A stretch of 64,000 nucleotides of DNA from Rubrivivax sp. (GTDB lineage: Bacteria; Pseudomonadota; Gammaproteobacteria; Burkholderiales; Burkholderiaceae_C), in NCBI GenBank assembly GCA_030653385.1, contig JAURZM010000047.1, forward strand, positions 124,001 through 188,000, written 5' to 3'. The notes under the pieces were generated by a model. It was given only the letters and a program-made list of their open reading frames with translations. It did not search any database and was not told the origin of the DNA. Positions within the stretch are counted from its first letter, which is position 1. Each line of letters opens with the position of its first letter. This document shows, piece after piece, positions 41,888-50,280 of the stretch. The translations under genes and the position numbers were made by a program.

Positions 41888-42343
41888 TCAGTGTTCTTGC
41901 GGCAGGGCGATGGCTTCGCCGTTGACCGCCCAACTGACGCCGAAGCGGTCGGTCAGCATGCCAAAGGTCTTGCTCCAGAACGCGGGTGCCAGCGGCATCG
42001 TCACCTGGCCACCCTGTGCCAGCGCATGGAAGGCGCTGTGGGCTTGGTCGACGCTGTCGTACTGCAGCGCCAGCATCACACCCTTGTTGCCTTCGTGAGG
42101 CACCCCTGGCGGTGTGTCGCCGGCAAACAGCATGGCACCACCCGGCAGGGCCAGGCAGGCATGCATGATGCCTTGGCCGGTGGGCACGGGCCCACCGCAG
42201 CCGGCCGCATCGTGCGGCTGCGGCGGCATGTCGTCGTAGCTCATCATCGTTTCGATGGTGGCACCCAGTGCCTGGGCATAAAAGGCAAAGGCTTCGCGGG
42301 TCTTGCCATCGAAGCCGAGGTAAGGGATGAGGGTGGTGGCCAT
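41888..42343 (-). CDS. VOC superfamily (PhnB-like) protein
   Basis: 151 residues from ATG 42343, with AGGAG upstream. 'LIPYLGFDGKTREAFAFYAQ', 'MMSYDDMPPQP', 'IMHACLALPGGAMLFAGDTP', 'QVTMPLAPAFWSKTFGMLTD' and 'FGVSWAVNG' match the PhnB/3-demethylubiquinone-like VOC proteins. They are often placed beside ECF42 and DGPF genes. First gene of the three-gene set downstream of the sigma factor (96 bases from its stop). Confidence 0.88.
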   Translation of the reverse strand: MATTLIPYLGFDGKTREAFAFYAQALGATIETMMSYDDMPPQPHDAAGCGGPVPTGQGIMHACLALPGGAMLFAGDTPPGVPHEGNKGVMLALQYDSVDQAHSAFHALAQGGQVTMPLAPAFWSKTFGMLTDRFGVSWAVNGEAIALPQEH

Positions 42344-42439
42344 GCTGTGCTCCTGCAGGTGGGTTGAACGGCTTCGGGCTGCCGCACCCATTGATCGAAT
42401 GGCCTCGACCGTTTTCGACCGTGTGCTGGGGACAATTTT

Positions 42440-43657
42440 TCAGGCACTCAGCTCGGCCAGGCGGCGCGACAGAAACCGCCGCTCCGCATCGTGCCGCGCC
42501 AGCGCCACCGCATCAAGGTAATGTCGCCGGGCCTCGTCCAGCCGGCCGGCACGGCGGCACAGGTCGGCGGCGGCGGCGGGCGCGGCGGGGTAGCCCGACA
42601 GCATCGGCATGAGCGGTTCCATCAATTGCAGGCCAGCCTCGGGCCCGTCGCGCATGGCCACCGCCACCGCGCGGTTCAGGGCCACCACCGGGCCTGGTTC
42701 GATGCGAAGAAGCACGTCGTACAGGCCCACGATCTGGGGCCAGTCGGTCTGCTCTGCGCTAGGGGCTTCGCCATGCACCGCCGCAATGGCGGCCTGCACC
42801 GCATAGGCGCCGAAGCCGCGCTGGCGCAGTGCGGCTTCGGCCAGCGCGCAGCCTTCGCTGATGGCGGCGGTGTCCCAGCGGCCACGGTCCTGGGCTTCCA
42901 GCGGCACCAGGTCACCTTGGGCATCGAGCCGCGCAGCGTGGCGGGCGTGGTGCAACAGCAGCAGCGCCAGCAGGCCCGTCACCTCGGGCCCGGGCAGCAG
43001 GCTGTGCAGCAGGCGGGCCAGGCGAATCGCCTCGACGGCCAGCCGCTCGGCCTGCGCGGCGTGGCCTTCGTTGAACACCAGGTAGACGACGCGCAGCACG
43101 CTGGTCAGCCGCGCCGGCCGATCGGCCGGGCCCGGCACTTCGTAGGGAATGCGTGCTGCCGCGATCTTGGCTTTGGCACGCACGATGCGTTGTGCCAGTG
43201 TCGGTGTGGGCACCAGAAAGGCGCTGGCGATGGCTTCGGTGGCCAGGCCGCAGACTTCGCGCAGCGTGAGCGCGATCTGGGCTTCTTCCGACAGGCCCGG
43301 GTGGCAGCAGGTGAAGACCAGCCGCAGTTGGTCGTCTTCGATGGCCTGGGCATCGTCGACCAGCTGTTCCCAGCCCGGGCTGTCGTCGGCCACGGCTTCG
43401 GTTTGTTCCGTGGCTTCGTCCCAGGCCACGAAACGCTTCTGGCGCCGCAGCTTGTCGATGGCCTTGAAGCGGCCGGTGGACACGAGCCAGGCCACCGGGT
43501 TGGCCGGCACGCCCTGACGGGGCCACTGCTCGGCAGCGGCCAGGAAGGCATCGTGCAAGGCCTCTTCGGCGATGTCGAAGCCACCCAGCAGCCGCACCAG
43601 CGTCGAAAAGACACGACGGCTTTCCTGCCGGTACAGCGTGGCCATGGGGTCGTTCAT
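42440..43657 (-). CDS. ECF42-type RNA polymerase sigma factor
   Basis: 405 residues from ATG 43657. Residues about 10-80 form sigma region 2 ('LYRQESRRVFSTLVRLLGGF', 'AEEALHDAFLAAAEQWP'), and 110-170 sigma region 4 ('LRLVFTCCHPGLSEEAQIAL', 'TLREVCGLATEAIASAFLVP'). A long helical C-terminal extension of about 220 residues follows ('RVVYLVFNEGHAAQ', 'LLLLHHARHAARLDAQGDLV', 'VGLYDVLLRIEPGPVVALNR') with TPR-like repeats. This extension is the hallmark of ECF42, which lacks an anti-sigma factor and drives DGPF genes. The downstream VOC-AHSA1-DGPF set fits that model. Confidence 0.92.
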   Translation of the reverse strand: MNDPMATLYRQESRRVFSTLVRLLGGFDIAEEALHDAFLAAAEQWPRQGVPANPVAWLVSTGRFKAIDKLRRQKRFVAWDEATEQTEAVADDSPGWEQLVDDAQAIEDDQLRLVFTCCHPGLSEEAQIALTLREVCGLATEAIASAFLVPTPTLAQRIVRAKAKIAAARIPYEVPGPADRPARLTSVLRVVYLVFNEGHAAQAERLAVEAIRLARLLHSLLPGPEVTGLLALLLLHHARHAARLDAQGDLVPLEAQDRGRWDTAAISEGCALAEAALRQRGFGAYAVQAAIAAVHGEAPSAEQTDWPQIVGLYDVLLRIEPGPVVALNRAVAVAMRDGPEAGLQLMEPLMPMLSGYPAAPAAAADLCRRAGRLDEARRHYLDAVALARHDAERRFLSRRLAELSA

Positions 43658-43710
43658 GGTGCCAGCGTACTGCAAGCGCTTTTTGTCCTTGCGCAAAGGC
43701 CGCACCGCAG

Positions 43711-43738
43711 AAAAAACGCCGCCCAGCGGGCGGCGTTT
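43711..43738 (-). terminator. Rho-independent terminator of the PEP-CTERM protease gene
   Basis: Stem 43714-43724 (AAACGCCGCCC) pairs exactly with 43728-43738 around a three-base loop. On the minus strand the stem is followed by six T (A-run at 43711-43716). It lies 35 bases after the stop of the protease gene and before the start of the sigma factor gene. Confidence 0.9.
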
Positions 43739-43772
43739 GTATCGGGGCCTAAGCCCCGGGTTTGCCGACGGA

Positions 43773-44915
43773 TCAGTTGGCAGCGCGGCGGCGGGCCGCG
43801 AAGCCCACACCGGCCAGGCCCAGGGCCAGCATCAGGTAGGTGCTGGGTTCCGGCACCAGCGAAGCGTTGATGAAGTCGGCGTGGATGAAGGTGGGCACGT
43901 AGCCGCTGAATTCACCGAAGCTGCTGTTCAGGCCGCTGTTGATGTCGCCGTAGGCCGTGCCGAAGCTCAGGCCGTAGGAATTGACACCCGACACCAGGCC
44001 GCCGATGAAGTTCGGGCCGCCGGAGTCACCACCGGCCACACCCACTTCACGAACGCCACGACCGGTGTTGCACCACTTCGGGCCGCTGAGGCCAAAGTCG
44101 GGGTCGGCAGCCAACAGGCAAGAAGCGTCGTTGGCGGCCAGGCCGTTGTCGAAGTCGGAAACGTAGGAGTACGCCAGCTGTGCGGACGGCAGAGCCGGGT
44201 TGTCGAAAGCACCGTCCCAGTAACCCGCGCCGAAGTCGGGGTCGCCGAAGCGGAAGTCGTAGCGGTTGTCACCGGTGCGCAGGCGGCCGGTGGCGGTGTT
44301 GGTGCCCGCGCCAGTGCCCAGGCGGCCGTAACCGGCCACCGTGAAGTCCTGGCCCGTCAGGTCGCCACCGGTGTAGATGCCGTGAGAAACGGCCCAGGCT
44401 GGCGCTTCTGAGCTCATGCGCAGCACGGCGACGTCGTTCTGGTCGATGACCTGGCCGGTGTAACCCGGGTTGACGAAGTAGTTGCTGACCGTGATGGCAG
44501 TGGCGGCCGGGTTGCCGTAGATGCTCTGCGTCACCGGCAGGCCGGCCGCGGGCTGGAAGAAGACCGTCGTGGTCAGCGGGCCGGCGGTGCCAAACCCGTC
44601 GGAGACGCAGTGGCCGGCGGTCAGGATCGATTGGCGGTCGGCCATCAGCGTGCCGGAGCAGATGAAGCTGCCGGCGGCGCCGTAGTTCATCAGCAGGCCC
44701 ACCACGCCGCTGTTGGCGGGGTAGGAGGGCAGGTAGACCGCATCACCAGCGGTGCTGGCGGTGCCGGTACCGGAGAAGCCGGTCAGCATGCTCTGCGCGT
44801 GCCAGTCGATGCCGTTGAAGGTGCCGCTGGCGGTGTTGCGGCCCTGCGCTTGCGCGGAGGCAAGGAAACCGATCGCCAGGGCAATGCCAGTGAGAGCAAG
44901 TTTGTAAGACTTCAT
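43773..44915 (-). CDS. Trypsin-like serine protease with PEP-CTERM tail
   Basis: 380 residues from ATG 44915. Signal peptide 'ALAIGFLASAQAQ'. The S1 triad is complete: His in 'SILTAGHCVSDG', Asp in 'DQNDVAVLRMSSEAP', Ser in 'GVAGGDSGGPNFIGG'. Cys pairs flank the active site ('SFICSGTL'/'GHC' and 'SCLLAADPD'/'KWCNTGRG'). The last residues are a PEP-CTERM signal (VPEPSTYLMLALGL, then ARRRAAN). It should be exported and processed at the cell surface by an exosortase encoded elsewhere. The codon use is less GC-extreme than the neighbours, as if highly expressed. Confidence 0.92.
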   Translation of the reverse strand: MKSYKLALTGIALAIGFLASAQAQGRNTASGTFNGIDWHAQSMLTGFSGTGTASTAGDAVYLPSYPANSGVVGLLMNYGAAGSFICSGTLMADRQSILTAGHCVSDGFGTAGPLTTTVFFQPAAGLPVTQSIYGNPAATAITVSNYFVNPGYTGQVIDQNDVAVLRMSSEAPAWAVSHGIYTGGDLTGQDFTVAGYGRLGTGAGTNTATGRLRTGDNRYDFRFGDPDFGAGYWDGAFDNPALPSAQLAYSYVSDFDNGLAANDASCLLAADPDFGLSGPKWCNTGRGVREVGVAGGDSGGPNFIGGLVSGVNSYGLSFGTAYGDINSGLNSSFGEFSGYVPTFIHADFINASLVPEPSTYLMLALGLAGVGFAARRRAAN

Positions 44916-45009
44916 AATTTGGAGCTTCGTGGTTGCAGTTGTCGGACAGTTGCCCAAGGACGCCAGATGAAGACCACCTGGGAAGCCTTCTCGGTGCGCT
45001 TTGCGGCGA

Positions 45010-45051
45010 CACATTTCTGAATGTGAAGTGAGTTTGCCAGAGCTTGCTCTG
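45010..45051. promoter_or_regulatory. Two short dyads in the protease/methyltransferase divergent spacer
   Basis: CACATT-TCTG-AATGTG (45010-45025) and CAGAGC-TT-GCTCTG (45038-45051) are exact 6-bp inverted repeats 12 bases apart in a 238-base divergent spacer (44916-45153). They lie about 95 bases before the protease ATG, a fair place for an operator. No known box was recognised, and short dyads can occur by chance. Confidence 0.3.
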
Positions 45052-45153
45052 TGCGAACCCTCCCCTGAATCGGGGGTCGGGCGACAGTTTCCGTCCGCGA
45101 CGGGGCACCGCAACCGGTCTGCCGCGGGTGTCGGACCGGGGTACCCTCGCTCG

Positions 45154-46353
45154 ATGCCCGACCTGTCAACCCCCACCCCCCTGATCCACTGGACCGAAGC
45201 CGGACAGCCTGCCAGCGCACACTGGCGCAGCGAACGCGACGCACCACCACCGCCCCGCGTGGTGGTGGCCGACGACAGCACCACCGCCGACGCCGCCTAC
45301 CGCCTGGCCTGTGAAGGCACCGCGCTGCTGTGGCGCGGCGACTTCCACAATGCCCGGCAGTTGTTGCTGGCCTTGGCCAAACGTGCCGAACGGGTGCCGC
45401 GCCGCAAGTCGCGTGGGGGTTCGGCGCCTGCGCCGGCCATCGACACCGCGCCAGGTGCCGCGTTCCATCGCCACCGCCAGCTGCAGGCCCAGCGTGCGCG
45501 TGTGCTGTCGCAGCTGCTGATCCCGCTGGAAGGTGATCACGGCATCCCCTTGCGCCGGGCCCCCGACCACCGGCTGGCCTGCGCCCAGGCCTGGGGCGAG
45601 CCCGACGGCCAGCCTGCGGTGGTGGCGCTGCGTGAACTGCTGGGTGTGGTCAGCGCCCACGAGTGGCGCAAAAAGGGTGTGCCGGTGCCCGCGCTGGGGC
45701 CGGCACCCGACAACCGCATCCACCCGCACTACGGTGTGTTTTCACCCGTGCGCGGCGAGTACCTGGACCTGGTGGCCCACACCGAACTGCCGGTGGGTGC
45801 GCTGGACCTGGCTTTCGACATCGGCACCGGCACCGGCGTGCTGGCCGCCATCCTGGCGCGGCGTGGTGTGCGGCGTGTGCTGGCCACCGAAATCGACCCG
45901 CGTGCCCAGGCCTGTGCACGCGACAACCTGTTGCAATTCGGTCTGGGTGACACCGTGCAACTGATGGCGGTCGACCTGTTCCCGCCGCCGCCCGACAGCC
46001 GCGCCGCGCTGGTGCTGTGCAACCCGCCGTGGCTGCCAGCCCGGGCCGGGTCGGCCATCGAACGTGCGGTTTACGACGAAGACAGCCGCATGTTGCGGGG
46101 CTTCCTGGCCGACCTCAAAGCCCACTTGCTGCCCGGCGGCGAGGGCTGGTTGATCCTGTCCGACCTGGCCGAGCACCTGGGCCTGCGCACCCGGGAACAA
46201 CTGCTGGGCTGGGTGTCCAGTGGGGGCTTGCAGGTGCTGGGCCGCATCGACGTGCGGCCGCGGCACGGCAAAGCCAGCGATGCCGAGGACCCTTTGCACG
46301 CGGCGCGTGCGGCCGAAGTCACGTCGCTGTGGCGACTGGGAGCCCAAACATGA
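45154..46353 (+). CDS. Class I SAM-dependent methyltransferase (PrmC/RlmG-like, NPPW motif)
   Basis: 399 residues from ATG 45154. Residues 1-210 form an N-terminal domain with 'ALLWRGDFHNARQLLLALAK'. The methyltransferase domain follows: 'DLAFDIGTGTGVLAAILARR' (motif I), 'LATEIDPRAQACARDN' (motif II), 'ALVLCNPPWLPARAG' (motif IV NPPW, as in N-methyltransferases of glutamine, adenine or guanine). This suggests modification of rRNA or a protein side chain. The stop overlaps the ATG of the S4-domain gene, which supports an RNA-related job. Confidence 0.85.
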   Translation: MPDLSTPTPLIHWTEAGQPASAHWRSERDAPPPPRVVVADDSTTADAAYRLACEGTALLWRGDFHNARQLLLALAKRAERVPRRKSRGGSAPAPAIDTAPGAAFHRHRQLQAQRARVLSQLLIPLEGDHGIPLRRAPDHRLACAQAWGEPDGQPAVVALRELLGVVSAHEWRKKGVPVPALGPAPDNRIHPHYGVFSPVRGEYLDLVAHTELPVGALDLAFDIGTGTGVLAAILARRGVRRVLATEIDPRAQACARDNLLQFGLGDTVQLMAVDLFPPPPDSRAALVLCNPPWLPARAGSAIERAVYDEDSRMLRGFLADLKAHLLPGGEGWLILSDLAEHLGLRTREQLLGWVSSGGLQVLGRIDVRPRHGKASDAEDPLHAARAAEVTSLWRLGAQT

Positions 46354-46586
46354 ACACCACCGAGTTTGCCCTGAGGGGAGACCACATCACGCTGGACGCC
46401 CTGTTGAAGGCCACGGGCCTGGCCAGCAGCGGCGGCGCGGCCAAGGTGCTCATCGCCGATGGCCAGGTGAAGGTCAACGCCGAAGCCGAGACGCGCCGCG
46501 GGCGCAAGCTGCGGGCGGGCGACACCGTCTCGCTGGGCGAGGTTGCCGTTCAGGTGTGCGCTGCTGCGCCAAGCCCCGCCGGCTGA
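46350..46586 (+). CDS. Small S4-domain RNA-binding protein (YbcJ-like)
   Basis: 78 residues: 'FALRGDHITLDALLKATGLA', 'SSGGAAKVLIADGQVKVNAE', 'TRRGRKLRAGDTVSLGE' form one S4 RNA-binding domain with a four-residue tail. It overlaps the upstream methyltransferase by ATGA. Similar YbcJ/RqcP-like proteins bind rRNA or stalled ribosomes. The pairing hints that it guides or assists the methyltransferase, which is inference. Confidence 0.9.
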   Translation: MNTTEFALRGDHITLDALLKATGLASSGGAAKVLIADGQVKVNAEAETRRGRKLRAGDTVSLGEVAVQVCAAAPSPAG

Positions 46587-46607
46587 GCGTGGGCCCGGCG
46601 ACGGCCT

Positions 46608-47123
46608 TCAGTCCCGTTTGCGCCGGTCGTCGTCGCGCGGGTTGCGGTCGCGGTTGTGGTCGCGGTTGTTGTCCCGACCGCCGCCGCGGCTGTCGTCCCG
46701 TTCGCCATCGCGGCGGTTGTCGTGGGCGCGGCTGGGCGGTGGCTGGCGGCGCGGCGGTGCGTCGGCCTGCCAGGCCCTGAAGTAGGGCGGCGGTTGGCGG
46801 TAGTAGCGCACCGGCACCCGCAGCAAGTAGGCCGGCACGTCGTAGCGACCGACGGCGCGCCAAGGGCCGTTGTACAAGCCGCTGGAGTACCACTCGTCAC
46901 GCTGGTAGACCCAGTACAAACCGTCGTAGAAGAAGTAACTGCCCTGGGCCTGCGGCGCGTGATACACCGGGTAGCCCGGGACACGTTGCAGGTCGGGAAA
47001 AGCCGGCTGGTCGATGCCGATGCTGATGCCCGGCAGTTCGACACCGATGCCCACGGACACTTGCGACTGGGCAGCGGGCACCGAACCCAGCAAAAGGGGT
47101 AGCACAAACCAGAGATGGCCCAA
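46608..47123 (-). CDS. Periplasmic Tyr/Pro-rich protein with charged Asp/Arg/Asn tail
   Basis: 171 residues, starting at TTG 47123 (no ATG or GTG available in frame). A signal peptide ending QSQ is followed by 'VSVGIGVELPGISIGIDQPA', 'VPGYPVYHAPQAQGSYFFYD', 'YNGPWRAVGRYDVPAYLLRV' and 'RYYRQPPPYFRAWQADAPPR'. The last 45 residues are a low-complexity run of Asp, Arg, Asn and Gly. Many proteobacteria have such 'YNGPW..VGRYDVP' proteins; their function is unknown. The charged tail could bind metal, nucleic acid or cell-surface polymer. Confidence 0.7.
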   Translation of the reverse strand: MGHLWFVLPLLLGSVPAAQSQVSVGIGVELPGISIGIDQPAFPDLQRVPGYPVYHAPQAQGSYFFYDGLYWVYQRDEWYSSGLYNGPWRAVGRYDVPAYLLRVPVRYYRQPPPYFRAWQADAPPRRQPPPSRAHDNRRDGERDDSRGGGRDNNRDHNRDRNPRDDDRRKRD

Positions 47124-47189
47124 GCGGCTGCAGGTCTGTGCGCCGTCTGACAGAACGCCGATCAGGCCCGGTGTGACCGGGCCGCCGCC

Positions 47190-48164
47190 TCAGGACTTGG
47201 CGGCCATGCCCAACCGTTCGATGGTGGCCTTTTCGGCCACATAGGTCTCGCGCGCCCAGCGGGTGTAGGTGTCGGTGTCCATGTAGATCACCGACTGGTC
47301 GAACTTTTCCAGCATCGCCAGCACCGCCGGGTCTTCCAGCGTGCGCTTGAAGGCGTCGTGCAGCGTGCGTGTGACGGCTGGGTCCATGCCCTTGGGGCCG
47401 CAGACGCCGAAGGGCGAGTCGCTGACGGTTTTGTAGCCCAGTTCGTCCAGCGTCGGCACGTCGGGCCAGCGTTTGGTGCGCTTGCTGCCGTAGGTGGCCA
47501 AGAGGCGCAGCTTGCCGCTGGCCACGTGTGGTGCCCAGCCGGTGGCGTCGCTGGCGGCCATGGTGTGGCCACCCAGGATGGCCTGCATGTTGTCGGCGTT
47601 GCCCTTGAAGGGCACGTGGTTCAACTGGATGCCGGCACGCTGCGCAAATTCTTCCATCGCCAGGTGTGGGCTGGTGCCGGTGCCGGTGCTGCCGTAGTTG
47701 AACTTGCCGGGGTTGGCCTTGGCGTAAGCCACCAGGTCCTTGATGCTCTTGATCGGGCCGTCGGCCGGCACCACCAGGCCGAAGGTGTAGCCGGTGAGAC
47801 AGGCGATCCAGGTGAAGTCCTTCAGCGTGTCGAACTGCGCCTTCTGCATGTGCGGGATGCGGAACACACCGTGCGGCAACTGGCTGAGCGTGTAGCCGTC
47901 GGGCGCGGCGTTGACCAGTTCGTTGGCGCCCAGCATGCCACCGGCACCCGGTTTGTTGTCGACCAGGATCTGCTGGCCCAGGATCTTGGCCGCGCTGTCG
48001 GCGAGGGCACGCATCACCGCATCGGTGCTGCCACCGGCTGGCCAGGGGCAGATGTAGCGGATGGGCTTGGCTGGGAAACTCTGTGCAAGGGCCAGTGACG
48101 GCAAGGCAATGGCGCTGGCGGCGGCTGCGCTGTGGGTGATGAAGTGGCGGCGTGTGTGGTACAT
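47190..48164 (-). CDS. Bug-type tripartite tricarboxylate solute-binding protein (TctC family), Tat-like signal
   Basis: 324 residues. 'MYHTRRHFITHSAAAASAIA' has an RRxF twin-arginine-like signal. The TctC fold is clear: 'RYICPWPAGGSTDAVMRALA', 'VDNKPGAGGMLGANELVNAA', 'PDGYTLSQLPHGVFRIP', 'KFNYGSTGTGTSPHLAMEEF', 'HVPFKGNADNMQAILGG'. No TctA/TctB membrane genes are near, which is the common state for the large Bug family in Burkholderiales. It binds carboxylates or other small ligands in the periplasm. Another Bug gene lies 19 bases upstream on the same strand. Confidence 0.92.
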   Translation of the reverse strand: MYHTRRHFITHSAAAASAIALPSLALAQSFPAKPIRYICPWPAGGSTDAVMRALADSAAKILGQQILVDNKPGAGGMLGANELVNAAPDGYTLSQLPHGVFRIPHMQKAQFDTLKDFTWIACLTGYTFGLVVPADGPIKSIKDLVAYAKANPGKFNYGSTGTGTSPHLAMEEFAQRAGIQLNHVPFKGNADNMQAILGGHTMAASDATGWAPHVASGKLRLLATYGSKRTKRWPDVPTLDELGYKTVSDSPFGVCGPKGMDPAVTRTLHDAFKRTLEDPAVLAMLEKFDQSVIYMDTDTYTRWARETYVAEKATIERLGMAAKS

Positions 48165-48183
48165 GGTGTGTTCCTTCGAAATC

Positions 48184-49152
48184 TCAATCTGCTCGAGCGC
48201 CTGAGTCCTTCACGACCTTGGCCCACTTGGTGATTTCCTTGGCCTGGTAGGCGCTCAGTTCATCGGGCGTGGAAATCCACGGTTCCAGCCCCAGCGCCTT
48301 CAGCTTGTCGGCGACGTCGGGCAGTTTGAACACACGCTGCAGCTCGGCATTGACCTTCTGCACCACGTCGCGCGGTGTGCCGGCGGGCGCAAACACCGCG
48401 AACCAGGTGGTCGCTTCGAAGCCGGGCACGGTTTCGGCCACGGTGGGCACGTCGGGCGCGGCCGGCGAACGTTTGGCGGTGGTCTGCGCCAGCGCGCGGA
48501 TCTTGCCTTCCTTGGCCATCGGCAGCGCCGAAGGCATGTTGTCGAACATGACCTGGATGCTGCCGCCCACCAGGTCGGGAATCGCAAACGCCCGGCCCTT
48601 GTAGGGCACGTGGACCATCTGCGTGCCAGTCAGCGACTTGAAGAGTTCGCCCGACACGTGCACGGAAGTGCCCACACCCGGCGAGCCGAAGCTCAGCTTG
48701 CCCGGGTTGGCTTTCATGTAGGTGATCAACTCGGCCACCGTCTTGACCGGCAGGTCGTTGTTGACCACCAGCAGGTTGGGGGCCGATGCCACGTGGGCCA
48801 CAGGCACGAAGTCGCGCACCATGTCGTAGGGCATCTTGCTGTACAGCGCGCCGTTGATGGAGTGGGTGCCCACCGTGCCCATCACCAGCGTGTAGCCGTC
48901 GGCCGGTGACTTGGCCACCTGGTCGGCGCCGATGTTGCCGCCGGCACCCGGTCGGTTGTCCACCACCACACTCTGTCCCAGCTGGGCCTTGTCGGCAAAC
49001 AGGCGCGCCAGGATGTCGGGTGCGCCGCCAGGGGGGAACGTCACCACCATCCGGATCGGTTTGGTGGGGTAACCCTGTGCATTGGCCACAAACGGGCTGG
49101 CGGCGAGCAGCAGGCTCAGCATCCCGCTCAAAACGAAGGACTTGCGTTTCAT
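48184..49152 (-). CDS. Bug-type tripartite tricarboxylate solute-binding protein (TctC family)
   Basis: 322 residues from ATG 49152, with GGAGACAAG just before it. Sec signal peptide 'SGMLSLLLAASPFVANAQ'. Family blocks: 'IRMVVTFPPGGAPDILARLF', 'VVDNRPGAGGNIGADQVAKS', 'PADGYTLVMGTVGTHSING', 'LSFGSPGVGTSVHVSGELFK', 'VHVPYKGRAFAIPDLVGG'. The second loop GGAPD with Asp is the usual carboxylate-binding loop. It is transcribed with the downstream Bug gene, an arrangement that suggests a recent or functional pair. Confidence 0.93.
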   Translation of the reverse strand: MKRKSFVLSGMLSLLLAASPFVANAQGYPTKPIRMVVTFPPGGAPDILARLFADKAQLGQSVVVDNRPGAGGNIGADQVAKSPADGYTLVMGTVGTHSINGALYSKMPYDMVRDFVPVAHVASAPNLLVVNNDLPVKTVAELITYMKANPGKLSFGSPGVGTSVHVSGELFKSLTGTQMVHVPYKGRAFAIPDLVGGSIQVMFDNMPSALPMAKEGKIRALAQTTAKRSPAAPDVPTVAETVPGFEATTWFAVFAPAGTPRDVVQKVNAELQRVFKLPDVADKLKALGLEPWISTPDELSAYQAKEITKWAKVVKDSGARAD

Positions 49153-49349
49153 CTTGTCTCCGGTGGGGCTGGGCAGCCCGGGTTTTGCGGTAAGCCTGTC
49201 TGTCGCGGGGCAGGATACGGGAAGCGCTGCGGCGGCGAGACCGGGTTTTCGCCAGCCGATGGTGTGACGCCGGCGCATGACCCCGCCGGCCGCGCGAGTG
49301 CAGCCGGGGCGGTACAAGCGCGGCTGTGCCTGACCCGGAGACCTGCACC

Positions 49350-50249
49350 ATGAGCACCCCAAAGCCCAAGACCAGCGCCGACTTCGACCCCGAGATCTGG
49401 TGCCTGTTCGACCAGTACGTGCACGGCGACATCGACCGCCGCAACTTCCTGGACCGTGCCGGCCGTTTTGCCGCTGCCAGCGGCACCACGGCCGTCGCGC
49501 TGCTGGCCGCGCTGAGCCCCGACTTCGCGCGGGCCCAGAAGGTGGCGCCCACCGACGCCCGGCTGAAGACCGAGTCGGTGGAAATCGACTCGCCCGCGGG
49601 TCACGGCAAGGTGCGCGCCTATGTGGCGCGACCGGCTCAGGCGACCGGCCCCTTGCCCGTGGTGCTGGTGGTGCACGAAAACCGCGGCCTGAACCCGCAC
49701 ATCGAAGACATCACCCGCCGCCTGGCGCTGGAGAACTTCATTGCCGTGGCGCCCGATGCGCTGTTCCCGCTGGGCGGCTACCCGGGCGACGAAGACGCGG
49801 CACGCACGCTGTTCGCCAAGCTCGACCAGAGCAAGTCCCGCGAAGACTTCGTCGCCGCGGCCCACTGGGCACGCACGGTGGCCGGTGGCAGCGGCAAGCT
49901 CGGTGCCGTGGGTTTCTGCTACGGCGGCGCCATGGTCAACTTCCTGGCCACGCGGGTGCCCGAACTGCTGGCCGGTGCGCCCTTTTACGGCGGCCCGGCG
50001 CCGGACGATGGTGTGAGCCGCATCAAGGCCGAATTGACGATCGTGTTTGCCGAGAGCGACGAGCGCATCAACGTCGCCTGGCCCGCGTATGAAACGGCGC
50101 TGAAGGCCGCAGGTGTCAAGTTCGAGGCCTTCAAGTACCCGGGCACGCAGCACGGCTTCAACAACGACACCACGCCGCGTTACGACGCGGCGGCGGCCGG
50201 TCAGGCCTGGGCTCGCACGCTGGCCTTGTTCAACCGCACCTTGCGCTGA
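49350..50249 (+). CDS. Dienelactone hydrolase family protein, Tat-exported
   Basis: 299 residues from ATG 49350, with CGGAG nine bases before it. A cytoplasmic lead of about 28 residues, then 'DRRNFLDRAGRFAAASGTTA' with an RRxFL twin-arginine motif and a hydrophobic stretch ending FARAQ. The hydrolase domain carries the triad: Cys in 'KLGAVGFCYGGAMVNFLA', Asp in 'VFAESDERINVAW', His in 'YPGTQHGFNNDT'. 'VVLVVHENRGLNPHIEDI' is a conserved block. It likely hydrolyses lactones or esters in the periplasm. It is divergent from the Bug genes. Confidence 0.9.
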   Translation: MSTPKPKTSADFDPEIWCLFDQYVHGDIDRRNFLDRAGRFAAASGTTAVALLAALSPDFARAQKVAPTDARLKTESVEIDSPAGHGKVRAYVARPAQATGPLPVVLVVHENRGLNPHIEDITRRLALENFIAVAPDALFPLGGYPGDEDAARTLFAKLDQSKSREDFVAAAHWARTVAGGSGKLGAVGFCYGGAMVNFLATRVPELLAGAPFYGGPAPDDGVSRIKAELTIVFAESDERINVAWPAYETALKAAGVKFEAFKYPGTQHGFNNDTTPRYDAAAAGQAWARTLALFNRTLR

Positions 50250-50280
50250 AGTCGTTTCCCCGGTACGGCCGGAGAACCGG

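Noticed and set aside
43572..44411. Plus-strand frame opposite the trypsin and sigma factor genes
   Set aside because: No motif, Val/Ala/Gly-rich shadow. The minus strand has the full protease triad and a terminator in the right orientation.
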